Below are positions 8,219-16,427 of a stretch of DNA of 64,000 nt, one piece after another; within the stretch, counting starts at the first letter, position 1; every line of letters starts with the position of its first letter. The stretch is from contig JAFRQX010000038.1 in the NCBI GenBank assembly GCA_017428385.1, positions 1 through 64,000 of the forward strand, given 5' to 3'. The position numbers and the translations under genes are program-made. The DNA is from Clostridia bacterium. Its GTDB lineage: Bacteria; Bacillota; Clostridia; Christensenellales; Aristaeellaceae. The notes beneath the pieces are model-generated. The model had not been told where the DNA came from and did no database searches. It saw only the letters and a list, made by a program, of their open reading frames with translations.

Positions 8219-9421
8219 ATGGCAAAGAAGACGGTTGATGACATTCAGGTAAAAGGCAAGCGGGTACTGGTCCGCTGCGACTTCAACGTCCCCATGAAGG
8301 ACGGCAAGATCACGAACGACAAGCGCATTGTTGCGGCTCTGCCCACGATCAAAAAGCTGATCGCTGACGGCGGCAAGGTGATCCTGTGCTCCCACCTGGG
8401 CAAGCCGAAGAACGGTCCGGAAGAAAAGTTCTCCCTGGCTCCTGTGGCTGTCCGCCTGAGCGAGCTGCTGGGTCAGAACGTTGTTTTCGCCAATGACGAT
8501 AACGTGGTGGGCGAGAACGCCAAGGCTGCTGTTGCCGCCATGAAGGACGGCGACGTGGTGCTGCTGCAGAACACCCGCTTCCGTGCGGAAGAAACCAAGA
8601 ACGGCGAAGCCTTCAGCAAGGATCTGGCGACTCTGGCTGACGCTTACGTGGATGACGCTTTCGGCTCCTGCCACCGCGCTCACTGCTCCACCGCCGGTGT
8701 CACCGCTTACACCAGCCCCAACGTGGCCGGCTACCTGATCGGCAAGGAACTGTCCATCATGGGCAAGGCCCTGGAAAATGCTGATCGTCCCTTCGTGGCT
8801 GTCCTGGGCGGCGCGAAGATCGAAGACAAGCTGAATGTGATCAACAACCTGCTGGAAAAGGTTGACACCCTGATCATCGGCGGCGGTATGGCTTTCACCT
8901 TCCTGAAGGCGAAGGGCTACGAAGTCGGTAAGTCCCTGCTGGACGAGAGCAAGATCGACTACTGCAAGGACATGATGGCCAAGGCAGCCGAAAAGGGCGT
9001 GAAGCTGCTTCTGCCCATCGACACCGTGTGCGCTGCCGGCTTCCCGGATCCGATCGACGGACCTGTGGATGTGTGCGTGGTTGACTCCGACAAGATCCCC
9101 GCTGACGTGGAAGGCCTGGACATCGGACCCAAGACCCGCGAGCTGTTCGCTGAGGCCGTGAAGACCGCCAAGACCGTGGTCTGGAACGGACCTATGGGCG
9201 TGTTCGAGAATCCCACCCTGGCTCAGGGCACCCTGGCTGTGGCTCAGGCCATGGCTGATTCCGACGCCGTGACCATCATCGGCGGCGGCGACAGCGCTGC
9301 GGCTGTTGAACAGATGGGCCTGGGCGCCAAGATGACCCACATCTCCACCGGCGGCGGTGCCTCCCTCGAGTTCCTCGAAGGTAAGACCCTGCCCGGCGTT
9401 GCCTGCCTGGACGAGAAGTGA
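8219..9421 (+). CDS. pgk: Phosphoglycerate kinase
   Basis: Makes ATP from 1,3-bisphosphoglycerate in glycolysis. The 400-residue protein begins [19 protein letters not shown] and has the N-domain substrate motif [27 protein letters not shown] and the C-domain nucleotide motif [12 protein letters not shown] 8219 is chosen because AAAGGAGAG lies upstream; the frame runs further 5' without a ribosome site. Codon use is strongly biased, as expected for a highly expressed gene. It is separated from tpiA by an unusual string of small hairpins. Confidence 0.97.
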   Translation: MAKKTVDDIQVKGKRVLVRCDFNVPMKDGKITNDKRIVAALPTIKKLIADGGKVILCSHLGKPKNGPEEKFSLAPVAVRLSELLGQNVVFANDDNVVGENAKAAVAAMKDGDVVLLQNTRFRAEETKNGEAFSKDLATLADAYVDDAFGSCHRAHCSTAGVTAYTSPNVAGYLIGKELSIMGKALENADRPFVAVLGGAKIEDKLNVINNLLEKVDTLIIGGGMAFTFLKAKGYEVGKSLLDESKIDYCKDMMAKAAEKGVKLLLPIDTVCAAGFPDPIDGPVDVCVVDSDKIPADVEGLDIGPKTRELFAEAVKTAKTVVWNGPMGVFENPTLAQGTLAVAQAMADSDAVTIIGGGDSAAAVEQMGLGAKMTHISTGGGASLEFLEGKTLPGVACLDEK

Positions 9422-9538
9422 GAAACGGCATAGCCGTTTCCCAATGAAATATTCGGCATAGCCGAATGTGAAATATTGGCCTTCGACCAATATGAAATAT
9501 CGCTTTGCGATGTGAAATGTTGCCTTCGGCAACGTGAA
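9422..9538 (+). repeat. Five tandem mini-hairpins joined by TGAAATAT-type linkers
   Basis: Between pgk and tpiA five consecutive short inverted repeats occur: AAACGGCATAGCCGTTT, ATTCGGCATAGCCGAAT, ATTGGCCTTCGACCAAT, ATCGCTTTGCGAT and GTTGCCTTCGGCAAC. They are separated by GAAATAT or GTGAAAT linkers. Each has a 5-7 bp stem and a tiny loop, and the stem sequences differ while pairing is kept. No coding frame spans it. It may tune mRNA processing or relative expression of the two enzymes; that is inference. Confidence 0.8.
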
Positions 9539-9554
9539 AAAGGAGACGAAAACA

Positions 9555-10307
9555 ATGCGTAAACCGATTATTGCCGGTAACTGGAAGATGAACAAGACGC
9601 CCGAAGAGGCGAAGGCTCTGGTAACCGAGCTGAAGCCCCTGGTGAAGGACGCCAACTGTGATGTCGTGGTGTGCGTTCCTGCGGTGAACTTTGCCGCTGT
9701 GAAAGAAGCCGCCAAGGGCAGCAAGATCAAGCTGGGTGCTGAGAATGTGCACTGGGCAAAGAGCGGTGCCTACACCGGCGAACTGAGCGCTGATATGCTC
9801 AAGGCCTGCGGCGTGGAATACGTCATCATCGGCCACTCTGAGCGCCGTCAGTACTTCGGCGAGACCGACAAGACCGTGAACCAGCGGGTTCTGGCCGCTG
9901 TCGAAGCCGGCCTGAAGGTCATTATGTGCGTGGGCGAGAACAAGGAAGAGCGCGAAGCCGGCTACACCGACGCGCTGGTTGAATACCAGACCCTGATCGG
10001 CCTGAACGGCCTGACCAAGGAACAGGTTGCCAAGATCATCATCGCTTATGAGCCCGTTTGGGCCATCGGCACCGGCCTGACCGCCACCGATGAGCAGGCG
10101 AATGAGACCATCGGCGTGATCCGTGCTGCGGTTGCCCGCAAGTACGGCAAGGGAACTGCCAACAAGGTCCGCATCCAGTACGGCGGATCCATGAACCCCA
10201 AGAACGTGAAGGGTCTCATGGCTCAGCCCGAAATCGACGGCGGCCTGATCGGCGGCGCCAGCCTGAAGGCTCCTGACTTCAGCCAGGTTGTCAACTACGA
10301 CAAATAA
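9555..10307 (+). CDS. tpiA: Triosephosphate isomerase
   Basis: Interconverts dihydroxyacetone phosphate and glyceraldehyde-3-phosphate. The 250-residue protein has AGNWKMNKTP (Lys11), the catalytic His in IIGHSERRQYFGE (His94) and the catalytic Glu in AYEPVWAIGTG (Glu166), plus the C-terminal phosphate-binding YGGSMNPKN and GGLIGGASL. ATG 9555 has AAGGAGA upstream. It follows pgk in the same direction; a REP palindrome begins four bases after its stop and can serve as terminator. Confidence 0.97.
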   Translation: MRKPIIAGNWKMNKTPEEAKALVTELKPLVKDANCDVVVCVPAVNFAAVKEAAKGSKIKLGAENVHWAKSGAYTGELSADMLKACGVEYVIIGHSERRQYFGETDKTVNQRVLAAVEAGLKVIMCVGENKEEREAGYTDALVEYQTLIGLNGLTKEQVAKIIIAYEPVWAIGTGLTATDEQANETIGVIRAAVARKYGKGTANKVRIQYGGSMNPKNVKGLMAQPEIDGGLIGGASLKAPDFSQVVNYDK

Positions 10308-10310
10308 GCA

Positions 10311-10386
10311 AAATGGACACTGGGGACAGTCCCCGGTGTCCATTTTTGCATTTTGGACACTGGGGACAGTCCCCAGTGCCCACTTT
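10311..10386. repeat. REP-like palindromes, family 1, upstream of the RAYT gene
   Basis: Two adjacent palindromes, 10311-10345 and 10351-10386, each with arms TGGACACTGGGGAC and its inverse complement round a central A. They match the copies at 6632-6866 and 11285-11367. They lie between tpiA and the transposase gene, in the flanking position known for REP/RAYT pairs. Confidence 0.88.
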
Positions 10387-10435
10387 TTCTTTACATGAAG
10401 AACGACGAATGTTATCATCTTGTCGGGTGATTGAC

Positions 10436-11284
10436 ATGCCAAGAACAGCGAGAGTAAAGAGCGCGACAAATATATATCACGTAATATGGCGTGGAATAAA
10501 CAAGCAGGTCATTTTTGAGGATGACAGTGATCGGTATTTCTTTATGAACGTAGTCAGAAAATGTAAGGAAGTATCTGGATTTAAGCTGTATGCCTTTTGC
10601 CTGATGACAAATCATGTGCATATGTTGATCCAGGCAGGTGATGAACCGCTTGAAATCGTGTTCAGACGAATCGGCAGCAGTTTTGTGAAATGGTACAATC
10701 AAAAGTATGAAAGAACCGGTCATTTGTTTCAGGATCGTTATCGGAGTGAAAATGTAGAGAACGAGCGGTATTTTATGACCGTTCTGCGTTATATTTTGCA
10801 GAATCCTATGAAAGCTGGCTTGGAATCCTCGCCGGGAAAATATAAATGGACCAGTTACCGCGCGTATGAAAAGGGAATTGGTTCCATTACTGACACAGAA
10901 TATGCTGAAAGCATTTTCGGTAGCAGAGACAACCTGCTTACCTTCTGCAAAGAGGAAAATGATGATACTGTCCCGGATGAGGATGACTATGCCTGGCGGA
11001 TTAAGGATGATCAGGCAATCGACATAATGAAGCAGATCTCGAATTGCTCTTCTGTATCGGAGTTTCAATTGCTGGACAGAAAAATCCAGAAGAATTATGT
11101 GAGGGATATGTTTCTTGAAAAGCTTTCTGTTAAGCAGATTTCGCGCATAACCGGAATGCCCAGGACAACTGTCGACAGGGAAGTAAAGCGGATTGACCCT
11201 GCGGCACTGCTGGAAAGAAAGTCAATTCAGTTTCATGAGTCCGATGAATCTGCATTTACATATGGTGATGATGAAATCTGGTAA
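10436..11284 (+). CDS. REP-associated tyrosine transposase (RAYT), family 1
   Basis: Y1/HUH-type single-strand transposase related to IS200/IS605 TnpA, of the kind thought to spread REP palindromes. The 282-residue protein starts MPRTARVKSATNIYH, has the HUH-type motif in FCLMTNHVHMLIQ (His60, His62) and the YNQKYERTGHLFQDRY signature that carries the candidate nucleophilic tyrosines. A C-terminal helix-turn-helix-like segment (LSVKQISRITGMPRTTVDR) is extra to the core. The frame opens from 10313, but that extension only translates the REP sequence; ATG 10436 (or 10412) is more likely. Family-1 palindromes lie on both sides. Base composition is lower in GC than the glycolytic genes. Confidence 0.88.
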   Translation: MPRTARVKSATNIYHVIWRGINKQVIFEDDSDRYFFMNVVRKCKEVSGFKLYAFCLMTNHVHMLIQAGDEPLEIVFRRIGSSFVKWYNQKYERTGHLFQDRYRSENVENERYFMTVLRYILQNPMKAGLESSPGKYKWTSYRAYEKGIGSITDTEYAESIFGSRDNLLTFCKEENDDTVPDEDDYAWRIKDDQAIDIMKQISNCSSVSEFQLLDRKIQKNYVRDMFLEKLSVKQISRITGMPRTTVDREVKRIDPAALLERKSIQFHESDESAFTYGDDEIW

Positions 11285-11367
11285 AAGTGGACACCAGGGA
11301 CACCGGGGACAGTCCCCGGTGTCCAAAAAGCAAAAATGTGGACACTGGGGACTGTCCCCAGTGTCCA
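11285..11367. repeat. REP-like palindromes, family 1, downstream of the RAYT gene
   Basis: Two copies start directly after the transposase stop: 11298-11324 (arms GGACACCGGGGAC) and 11339-11367 (arms TGGACACTGGGGAC). The second ends four bases from the stop of the convergent kinase-like gene, so it can end transcription from both sides. Confidence 0.88.
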
Positions 11368-11370
11368 ATT

Positions 11371-11781
11371 TTATTCGATGATCTTATACATCTTCAGCAC
11401 GTTCTTCTGGTCCGTATACTCATATTCCATCTTGTCCATGCTCTTCTTCACCATATAGATTCCCAGCCCGCCGATGGACCTTTCCTCCGCGGAGAGGGAT
11501 ACGTCCGGGTCTTCCTTGGCCAGGGGATTATACGGCACCCCGCTGTCGATGAAGGTGATCACCACAGCCCGGGGATTTTCCTGCAGGTCCATCCGGATGG
11601 TGACGGAGCCGGTATCCGGGGCATAGGCATAGCTGGCGACGTTGACAAAGATCTCTTCCACGGCCACGTCGATCTGCATCAGGATCTTCATGGGGCAGCG
11701 CATGGACTTGAGATTCTCGTCCACAAAATCCAGCACCTGCTGGAGATTCGCCACTTTGGCTTCAAGGGTCAGCTCTTTCAC
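11371..11781 (-). CDS. Anti-sigma-factor-like serine kinase (RsbW/SpoIIAB-type GHKL ATPase)
   Basis: Small GHKL ATPase of the HATPase_c_2 kind, which in relatives binds a sigma factor or phosphorylates an anti-sigma antagonist. Of the 136 residues, IDVAVEEIFVNVASYAY is the N-box and the IDSGVPYNP and GGLGIYMVKKSMD segments are the G-boxes that hold ATP. I chose GTG 11781 because GGAGA is eight bases upstream and the protein then starts KELTLEAKVANLQQV, as in its family; ATG 11787 or GTG 11835 are alternatives. No antagonist (STAS) or sigma gene lies beside it, so its partner is unknown. It has its own promoter. Confidence 0.8.
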   Translation of the reverse strand: MKELTLEAKVANLQQVLDFVDENLKSMRCPMKILMQIDVAVEEIFVNVASYAYAPDTGSVTIRMDLQENPRAVVITFIDSGVPYNPLAKEDPDVSLSAEERSIGGLGIYMVKKSMDKMEYEYTDQKNVLKMYKIIE

Positions 11782-11858
11782 GCTCATTCTCCGTTCAGTC
11801 TGCGGAATATGCAGTGATAGGATTCCAAATGTCACATCATCTTTTTTTCATTAAAAAT

Positions 11859-11887
11859 ATTATATAGGATATCACTGTATGATTCAA
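11859..11887 (-). promoter_or_regulatory. Promoter of the anti-sigma-like gene
   Basis: On the minus strand TTGAAT (11887-11882), exactly 17 bases and a perfect TATAAT (11864-11859). It lies about 75 bases before the preferred start codon. Confidence 0.7.
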
Positions 11888-11909
11888 GCAGAAAATAGGT
11901 TAAAAAGAG

Positions 11910-11934
11910 GACAGGGGAGGCAGGCTCCCCTGTC
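11910..11934 (-). terminator. Rho-independent terminator of the secreted protein gene
   Basis: Perfect 10-bp stem GACAGGGGAG / CTCCCCTGTC with a five-base loop. Read on the minus strand it is followed by CTCTTTTTAA. It lies 17 bases after the stop of the gene at 11952-15197. Confidence 0.85.
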
Positions 11935-11951
11935 TGTTGGGTTTGTCAGGT

Positions 11952-14900
11952 TTATGGGAGGCAGGCCCGCAGAAGAGCGAGATCTGCTGCAGTGAACACG
12001 AAGGAGAACCGTTCGCTTCCCACGATCAAGGTGAAATCACCTTTTTCGTTGATCGGCATTTCCAAACCGTCCGGTCCGATGAGGTACATAGTGCCATCAC
12101 TGTAAAGAGTGATCTTGCCTGTATAAGTGTTGCGGCCCTTCAGGAGGTGGACTGTGAAAGTGCCGCCGCGGAAGCAGTTCAGCTGTACACTTCCGGTGAT
12201 GTCGGTAACCGAGAGGAGAGGACGTACTACATGAACGGCAATCTCAGCGGGCTTGTTGATGCCCTCATCAATCGGCTGCGGTTCGGGCTGCGGCTGCGGT
12301 TCCGGCTGCGGTTCGGGCTTGGGTTCGGGTTCAGGTTTCGGTTCAGGCTTAGGTTCCGGCTTGGGTTCAGGTTCGGGTTCTGGTGCGGGCTTGGGTTCAG
12401 GATCGGGTTTCGGCACGGGCTTGGGTTCGGGATCGGGCTGGGGCTTGGGTTCCGGCTGGGGTTCCGGTTCCGGCTCAACATAATCCTTCAGGATTACGGA
12501 GAAGAGCACGCCGCCGCCGCGCGGAACGATCATGAAATAGTTGCCGTAGCTGTCCTGGATCAGCTTGTTATGGGCCTGGTCGCCGTAAACCTCGTCGATC
12601 ATCAGGCCAGCGGGCACGTCAATCTTCAGCACAATGATGTCGCCTTCATTGGCAACTTCGCGGCCCTTGTAATCCCTGGTGCCGTCGGTGTGGATGATGC
12701 CCTCCTGGCTGGGGTCAACCCGGATAATGTACTGAATGGCTTTTTCAGCTTCCCGGTCGGCAACAAGCTTCTTGCTGTCCGTCTTTTCGTCATATTCCTC
12801 ACGCTTGACGTAGTCGCCGTCCCTGTCTGCCGTCATTTCCCATACGGTCAGGGTCAGTTTATCGCCGAGGGCCGTGTCGTCCTTGAGCACAACGCTGGTG
12901 CCGCCGGTGGCGACCAGGGAGCCGTCGATGATCAGGTCGGTCTTTTCTTCTCCGCCCGCGGTCAGTTCAACGCCGTTGCCGTCGCTGATCACGTCGCGCC
13001 CGATGACAATCTGGGTCGTGCCTTCGTTTGCCACGGTGACGCAGTCGTATACATTGCCTTCTTCGTCGTAATACAGCGCGGTACCGTCTTCCTGTTCCGC
13101 TTCATACACTTGAACGACTTTGCCGTCGATGATCTGGTCGCCCAGGGAGATGCCGTTCAGCTTCTCGGGGTTGACTTTTTCCGCGTCGCTGGCGGCAAAT
13201 TCTTCATGGGCATGCCGGTTGAGGACGATGCCGGTGTCGTTGACGCCGCCTTCGACCACCAGGTCAGTCGCGACGTTGATGTTGATGTCGCCTTCCAGGG
13301 CGTCCACGCGGATACCGGTGGCGGTATGGTCACCTTCTTCATTGGTGTCCAGGGAGGTCACCTTCACGTTGTCGCCGATGTTGATATTGGTTTCATTGAA
13401 TTTGTTATCGCTCCGGACGCTGATGCCCGTAAGCTCCTTGGATTCGCCTTTGACAATCAGGTCTTCGCCCACATTCACGTTTGTCACGTCTGTGTTTTCG
13501 TAGTCAATACGCTCACGGGCATAGGTTGTCTGGGTTTCCGGTTTGTATTCCTCACCGGTTATTTCATACTTTTTATATGTATTTCCCGGATAGACGACCG
13601 TGAGAGTATTTCCGTCATTAATGCCCCATCTGGACATGGTGGGATTGTCCGGGTCGTTATCCTTGTGGAGGGGGATAGGAGTATCTGTATACACGTCTGT
13701 TGTGTATTCGTAGAGAATGTCGTCGTTGTATTGCTCGGTGTTTTCGTTGAGCGTGCTCTTGTGATCGAGCGTGAACGTCACCTCATCCCCTGTGGTGGCG
13801 GGGTTCAGAATGGATTTGAGCTCGTTGCGCCCTGCCGGCAGATCATCCACGTTGTCAAACGTGCCGGCTTCAACCCATTCAAGGTCGCCGACATTGTTCA
13901 CGGCAATGCCGGTTCCGCCGTTGGAGGTAATGCTTCCCTGGACATCAACGTTGACTTCGGAATTGTTGTTCCTGATCTTCAGGGCGTCTTCCTTGGCTGT
14001 AATGTCTTCTTTGATCGTGACGTTGTATTTGCCGTCATGCTGGGAACCAATGCTGACTTCGCCTTCGACATTCGCGGCCTGCACATTGATGTTGGCGCCG
14101 GCCAGGTGATCTTCGTTTCTGTTTTCGTTCAGATAAACATGGCCGTAAATGGTTCCGTCCACGTCATAATTAGCGGTTCCGCCTTCCTTGACCGTGGCGT
14201 TGATGCCGCCTTGTGAGGCATTGGGGTCGCCGACATTGCCGGTAATGTTTGCGTTGGCTTCGCCGCCTGCGAAGTAGGATTCAACCTGTATTTTGACGTC
14301 GCCGTTAATGTTCGCTTCACGCGTACCGTCTTCACCGCGGAACCGGATCTCGGACACATTGCCTTCTTTCAGGTTGAGCTGGGCCAGGCTGCCGTCGTCG
14401 TTGGAGGACAGCGTGGCGCGTCTGCCGAGACCCTGCCCCTCGTTGTCAATATTGATGACCGACTTACCGCCGTCCGCTGCGCTGATTTTCACATCGCCGT
14501 TGGCCGTGCTGAGCAGTGTAACGGCGGTGCTGCTGCCTTCACCCGTGGAGGAGGCGTTCACAAGTGTATGGTCGAGGTATAGGCCCTCTGTGTCCTCGCC
14601 GGCAATTACCTGTCCCTCGGCCGTCACCGTGGTCTGGCCGCCGGAACTGGATTCTGCCTTGATGGCTGTGGGATCGCCGGGCACATTGGAACCGGCCGTT
14701 TCAGCGATAGCCATGCCTCCCAGGGTGATGTTGGCCGTGCCTTCATTTTCAGCGAAAACATGAAGGGCGGTGGGCTCGGATTGCGTTACCTGCTCTCCGG
14801 CGTAGCTGACGTGAATGTAGATGTTTGTTAAACCTACGTTGTTTCTGTATCCGTTCGCAGCGCCGAGCGTAACGGCAGTTTGCTGCGGGCCCTTTTCTTT

Positions 14901-15197
14901 ACCGTCGTTTTCAATATAGACCCAGTTGACTAACTGGCCGGAGATGTTCCCTGTATCGGCCACATAATTAAGATGATTTGTATGATTGATCGGGTAATAA
15001 TCCCTTTCAGGGGCTTCACCGCTGAGGGATTCTTCTTCCTGCCCGGCAGTTTCATTGCTTTCCGGGGCTGCACCGCTGAGGACTTCTTCCTGTTCAGCGG
15101 TTTCAGCTTCTTCCGCGAAAACGGGAATACCGATGCTGCCCGTCAGGAGTGACAGGGCAAGAACCGATGCCAGAAAAATCCGATAGAACTTCTTCAT
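11952..15197 (-). CDS. Large secreted beta-repeat protein with a Pro-rich stalk
   Basis: A 1,081-residue protein with a clear signal peptide ([18 protein letters not shown], cleavage probably after VFAE). A Glu-rich acidic segment follows, then about 700 residues of glycine/asparagine-rich, beta-strand-like repeats of the style [13 protein letters not shown] and VNVDVQGSI, which suggest a beta-helix or beta-solenoid adhesin. Near the C-terminus an 80-residue (E/K/Q)P stalk (encoded about 12235-12480) precedes a compact terminal domain of about 95 residues. I see no LPXTG motif and no membrane anchor, so attachment is unclear. ATG 15197 has TGGAGG upstream; the longer frame to 15233 lacks a ribosome site. 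I do not recognise a named family. Confidence 0.75.
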   Translation of the reverse strand: MKKFYRIFLASVLALSLLTGSIGIPVFAEEAETAEQEEVLSGAAPESNETAGQEEESLSGEAPERDYYPINHTNHLNYVADTGNISGQLVNWVYIENDGKEKGPQQTAVTLGAANGYRNNVGLTNIYIHVSYAGEQVTQSEPTALHVFAENEGTANITLGGMAIAETAGSNVPGDPTAIKAESSSGGQTTVTAEGQVIAGEDTEGLYLDHTLVNASSTGEGSSTAVTLLSTANGDVKISAADGGKSVINIDNEGQGLGRRATLSSNDDGSLAQLNLKEGNVSEIRFRGEDGTREANINGDVKIQVESYFAGGEANANITGNVGDPNASQGGINATVKEGGTANYDVDGTIYGHVYLNENRNEDHLAGANINVQAANVEGEVSIGSQHDGKYNVTIKEDITAKEDALKIRNNNSEVNVDVQGSITSNGGTGIAVNNVGDLEWVEAGTFDNVDDLPAGRNELKSILNPATTGDEVTFTLDHKSTLNENTEQYNDDILYEYTTDVYTDTPIPLHKDNDPDNPTMSRWGINDGNTLTVVYPGNTYKKYEITGEEYKPETQTTYARERIDYENTDVTNVNVGEDLIVKGESKELTGISVRSDNKFNETNINIGDNVKVTSLDTNEEGDHTATGIRVDALEGDININVATDLVVEGGVNDTGIVLNRHAHEEFAASDAEKVNPEKLNGISLGDQIIDGKVVQVYEAEQEDGTALYYDEEGNVYDCVTVANEGTTQIVIGRDVISDGNGVELTAGGEEKTDLIIDGSLVATGGTSVVLKDDTALGDKLTLTVWEMTADRDGDYVKREEYDEKTDSKKLVADREAEKAIQYIIRVDPSQEGIIHTDGTRDYKGREVANEGDIIVLKIDVPAGLMIDEVYGDQAHNKLIQDSYGNYFMIVPRGGGVLFSVILKDYVEPEPEPQPEPKPQPDPEPKPVPKPDPEPKPAPEPEPEPKPEPKPEPKPEPEPKPEPQPEPQPQPEPQPIDEGINKPAEIAVHVVRPLLSVTDITGSVQLNCFRGGTFTVHLLKGRNTYTGKITLYSDGTMYLIGPDGLEMPINEKGDFTLIVGSERFSFVFTAADLALLRACLP

Positions 15198-15314
15198 ACA
15201 ATACCTCCAGGACGTGATATGGTGTTGAAACAATTGTCATTGCTTTCTCCATTCCTTTATACGCAGGAATCTGAATGGATGGCAGCAGACAATTGCAAAA
15301 ACCGAAAAAAAGAA

Positions 15315-15361
15315 GCAAAAGCTTTGCAAACGGTATCATTTTTGTCTCAGAAAGCTTTTGC
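15315..15361 (-). terminator. Terminator-like hairpin in the leader of the secreted protein gene
   Basis: Perfect 11-bp inverted repeat GCAAAAGCTTT (15315-15325) and AAAGCTTTTGC (15351-15361). On the minus strand it is followed by TTCTTTTTTTC, a textbook terminator tail, yet it lies upstream of the gene starting at 15197. It could be an attenuator in that gene's leader, or shield the gene from upstream transcription. The rest of 15198-15536 shows no gene. Confidence 0.55.
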
Positions 15362-15536
15362 CTTAATAAAAATACCATGATTTACCATCTTCTGGCAAGG
15401 GCAAAACTGCAAAAAACAGGAGAAAAATGGAAAAATAATTACATTATCCAATCAACAGACTTTTTGCAGATAATTTTTTGTTCGCCTTGAGTTCGCTGGT
15501 ATAACCGCATATACTGAATAAAAGGGGGTGAGAATC

Positions 15537-16298
15537 ATGCCCAGAACAGCAAGAATAAAGAGCGCCACCGGCTATTATCATATTATCGCCCGCGGCATCG
15601 GCAAGCAGATTCTGTTTGAGGAAAAGGCAGACAATCTGTTCTTCCTGCGAACGCTGAAGAAATATAAGCAGGAAGAGAAGTTCAGCGTCATCGCTTTCTG
15701 CCTCATGGAGAATCATTTCCATCTGCTCCTGAAGATCGACGACGGCCTGGACCGGGTCATGAAGAAGATCTCCACCTCTTATGCATCCTACTACAATACC
15801 AAGTATGAAAGGACCGGGCATCTGTTTCAGGATCGTTATATGAGCAAGCCCATCGACAACACCGTCTATCTGCTGACTGCAGTTCGCTATATTCATAAAA
15901 ATCCTGTGAAGGCGGGCATCTGCCTGGCAAGTAAGTATAAATGGAGCAGCTGGCGGTATTACACCGGTGAGTTGAAGGGTCTGGTGGATACACAGGAAGT
16001 CCATAACCTGCTTGGCGGGGCAGAAGGCTTCATGAAGTACAGTGCGGAAGCGGATCCTTTTACTGAGGATGAAGGATTCTTTGAATGCAGGGAATCGAAG
16101 CATCTGACAGACAGGGAAGCGCAGCGAATCATCAAAGAGGTCCTGCGCCTGGAGAGCGGGACACAGCTTCAACAGATGGAACGGAAACAGAGGAATGAAA
16201 AGATTGGCATTCTGAAAGAAAACGGACTTTCAGTACGGCAGATTGAGAGACTGACAGGAATAAACCGCGGAGCCATTGAGAGAGCAATAAAAGCGTGA
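15537..16298 (+). CDS. REP-associated tyrosine transposase (RAYT), family 2
   Basis: Second Y1/HUH transposase of the RAYT type, 253 residues, starting MPRTARIKSATGYYH. It has the HUH-type motif in FCLMENHFHLLLK (His60, His62), the YNTKYERTGHLFQDRY signature and a C-terminal HTH-like segment LSVRQIERLTGINRGAIER. It clearly resembles the transposase at 10436 but is a different lineage with a different repeat family next to it. ATG 15537 has an excellent AGGGGGTGA site seven bases upstream. Its stop codon lies inside the first family-2 palindrome. GC content is close to the surrounding core genes. Confidence 0.88.
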   Translation: MPRTARIKSATGYYHIIARGIGKQILFEEKADNLFFLRTLKKYKQEEKFSVIAFCLMENHFHLLLKIDDGLDRVMKKISTSYASYYNTKYERTGHLFQDRYMSKPIDNTVYLLTAVRYIHKNPVKAGICLASKYKWSSWRYYTGELKGLVDTQEVHNLLGGAEGFMKYSAEADPFTEDEGFFECRESKHLTDREAQRIIKEVLRLESGTQLQQMERKQRNEKIGILKENGLSVRQIERLTGINRGAIERAIKA

Positions 16299-16427
16299 CA
16301 GGAGAACCGTCCCTCTGTCACGCTCGGATAGCGACGAAAAGAAAAACCGTGACAGGAGAACCGTCCCCGTGTCACGGTTTTTGTTGTGGCGGGAAAGCGT
16401 GACAGAAGAACCGTCCCCTTGTCACGC
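16293..16427. repeat. REP-like palindromes, family 2 (three copies)
   Basis: Three copies of the pattern GTGACAG(A/G)AGAACCGTCCC ending in an inverse-complementary GTCAC: 16293-16323, 16342-16382 and 16397-16427. The first contains the TGA stop of the transposase gene and the last contains the stop codon of the convergent exporter gene. The middle copy has extended AAAAACCGTGAC arms and a T tail, so it can terminate transcription. They share no arm sequence with family 1. Confidence 0.88.

Noticed and set aside
8186..9730. Long minus-strand frame opposite pgk
   Set aside because: Shadow of a strongly biased gene; no ribosome site or recognisable domain.
10313..10435. N-terminal extension of the RAYT at 10436
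   Set aside because: It only translates the REP palindromes; the family start MPRTAR is at 10436.
11937..14216. Long plus-strand frame of about 760 codons opposite the secreted protein gene
   Set aside because: It is antisense to a gene with a signal peptide, ribosome site and terminator. Its translation is low-complexity [14 protein letters not shown] sequence mirroring the Pro-rich stalk.
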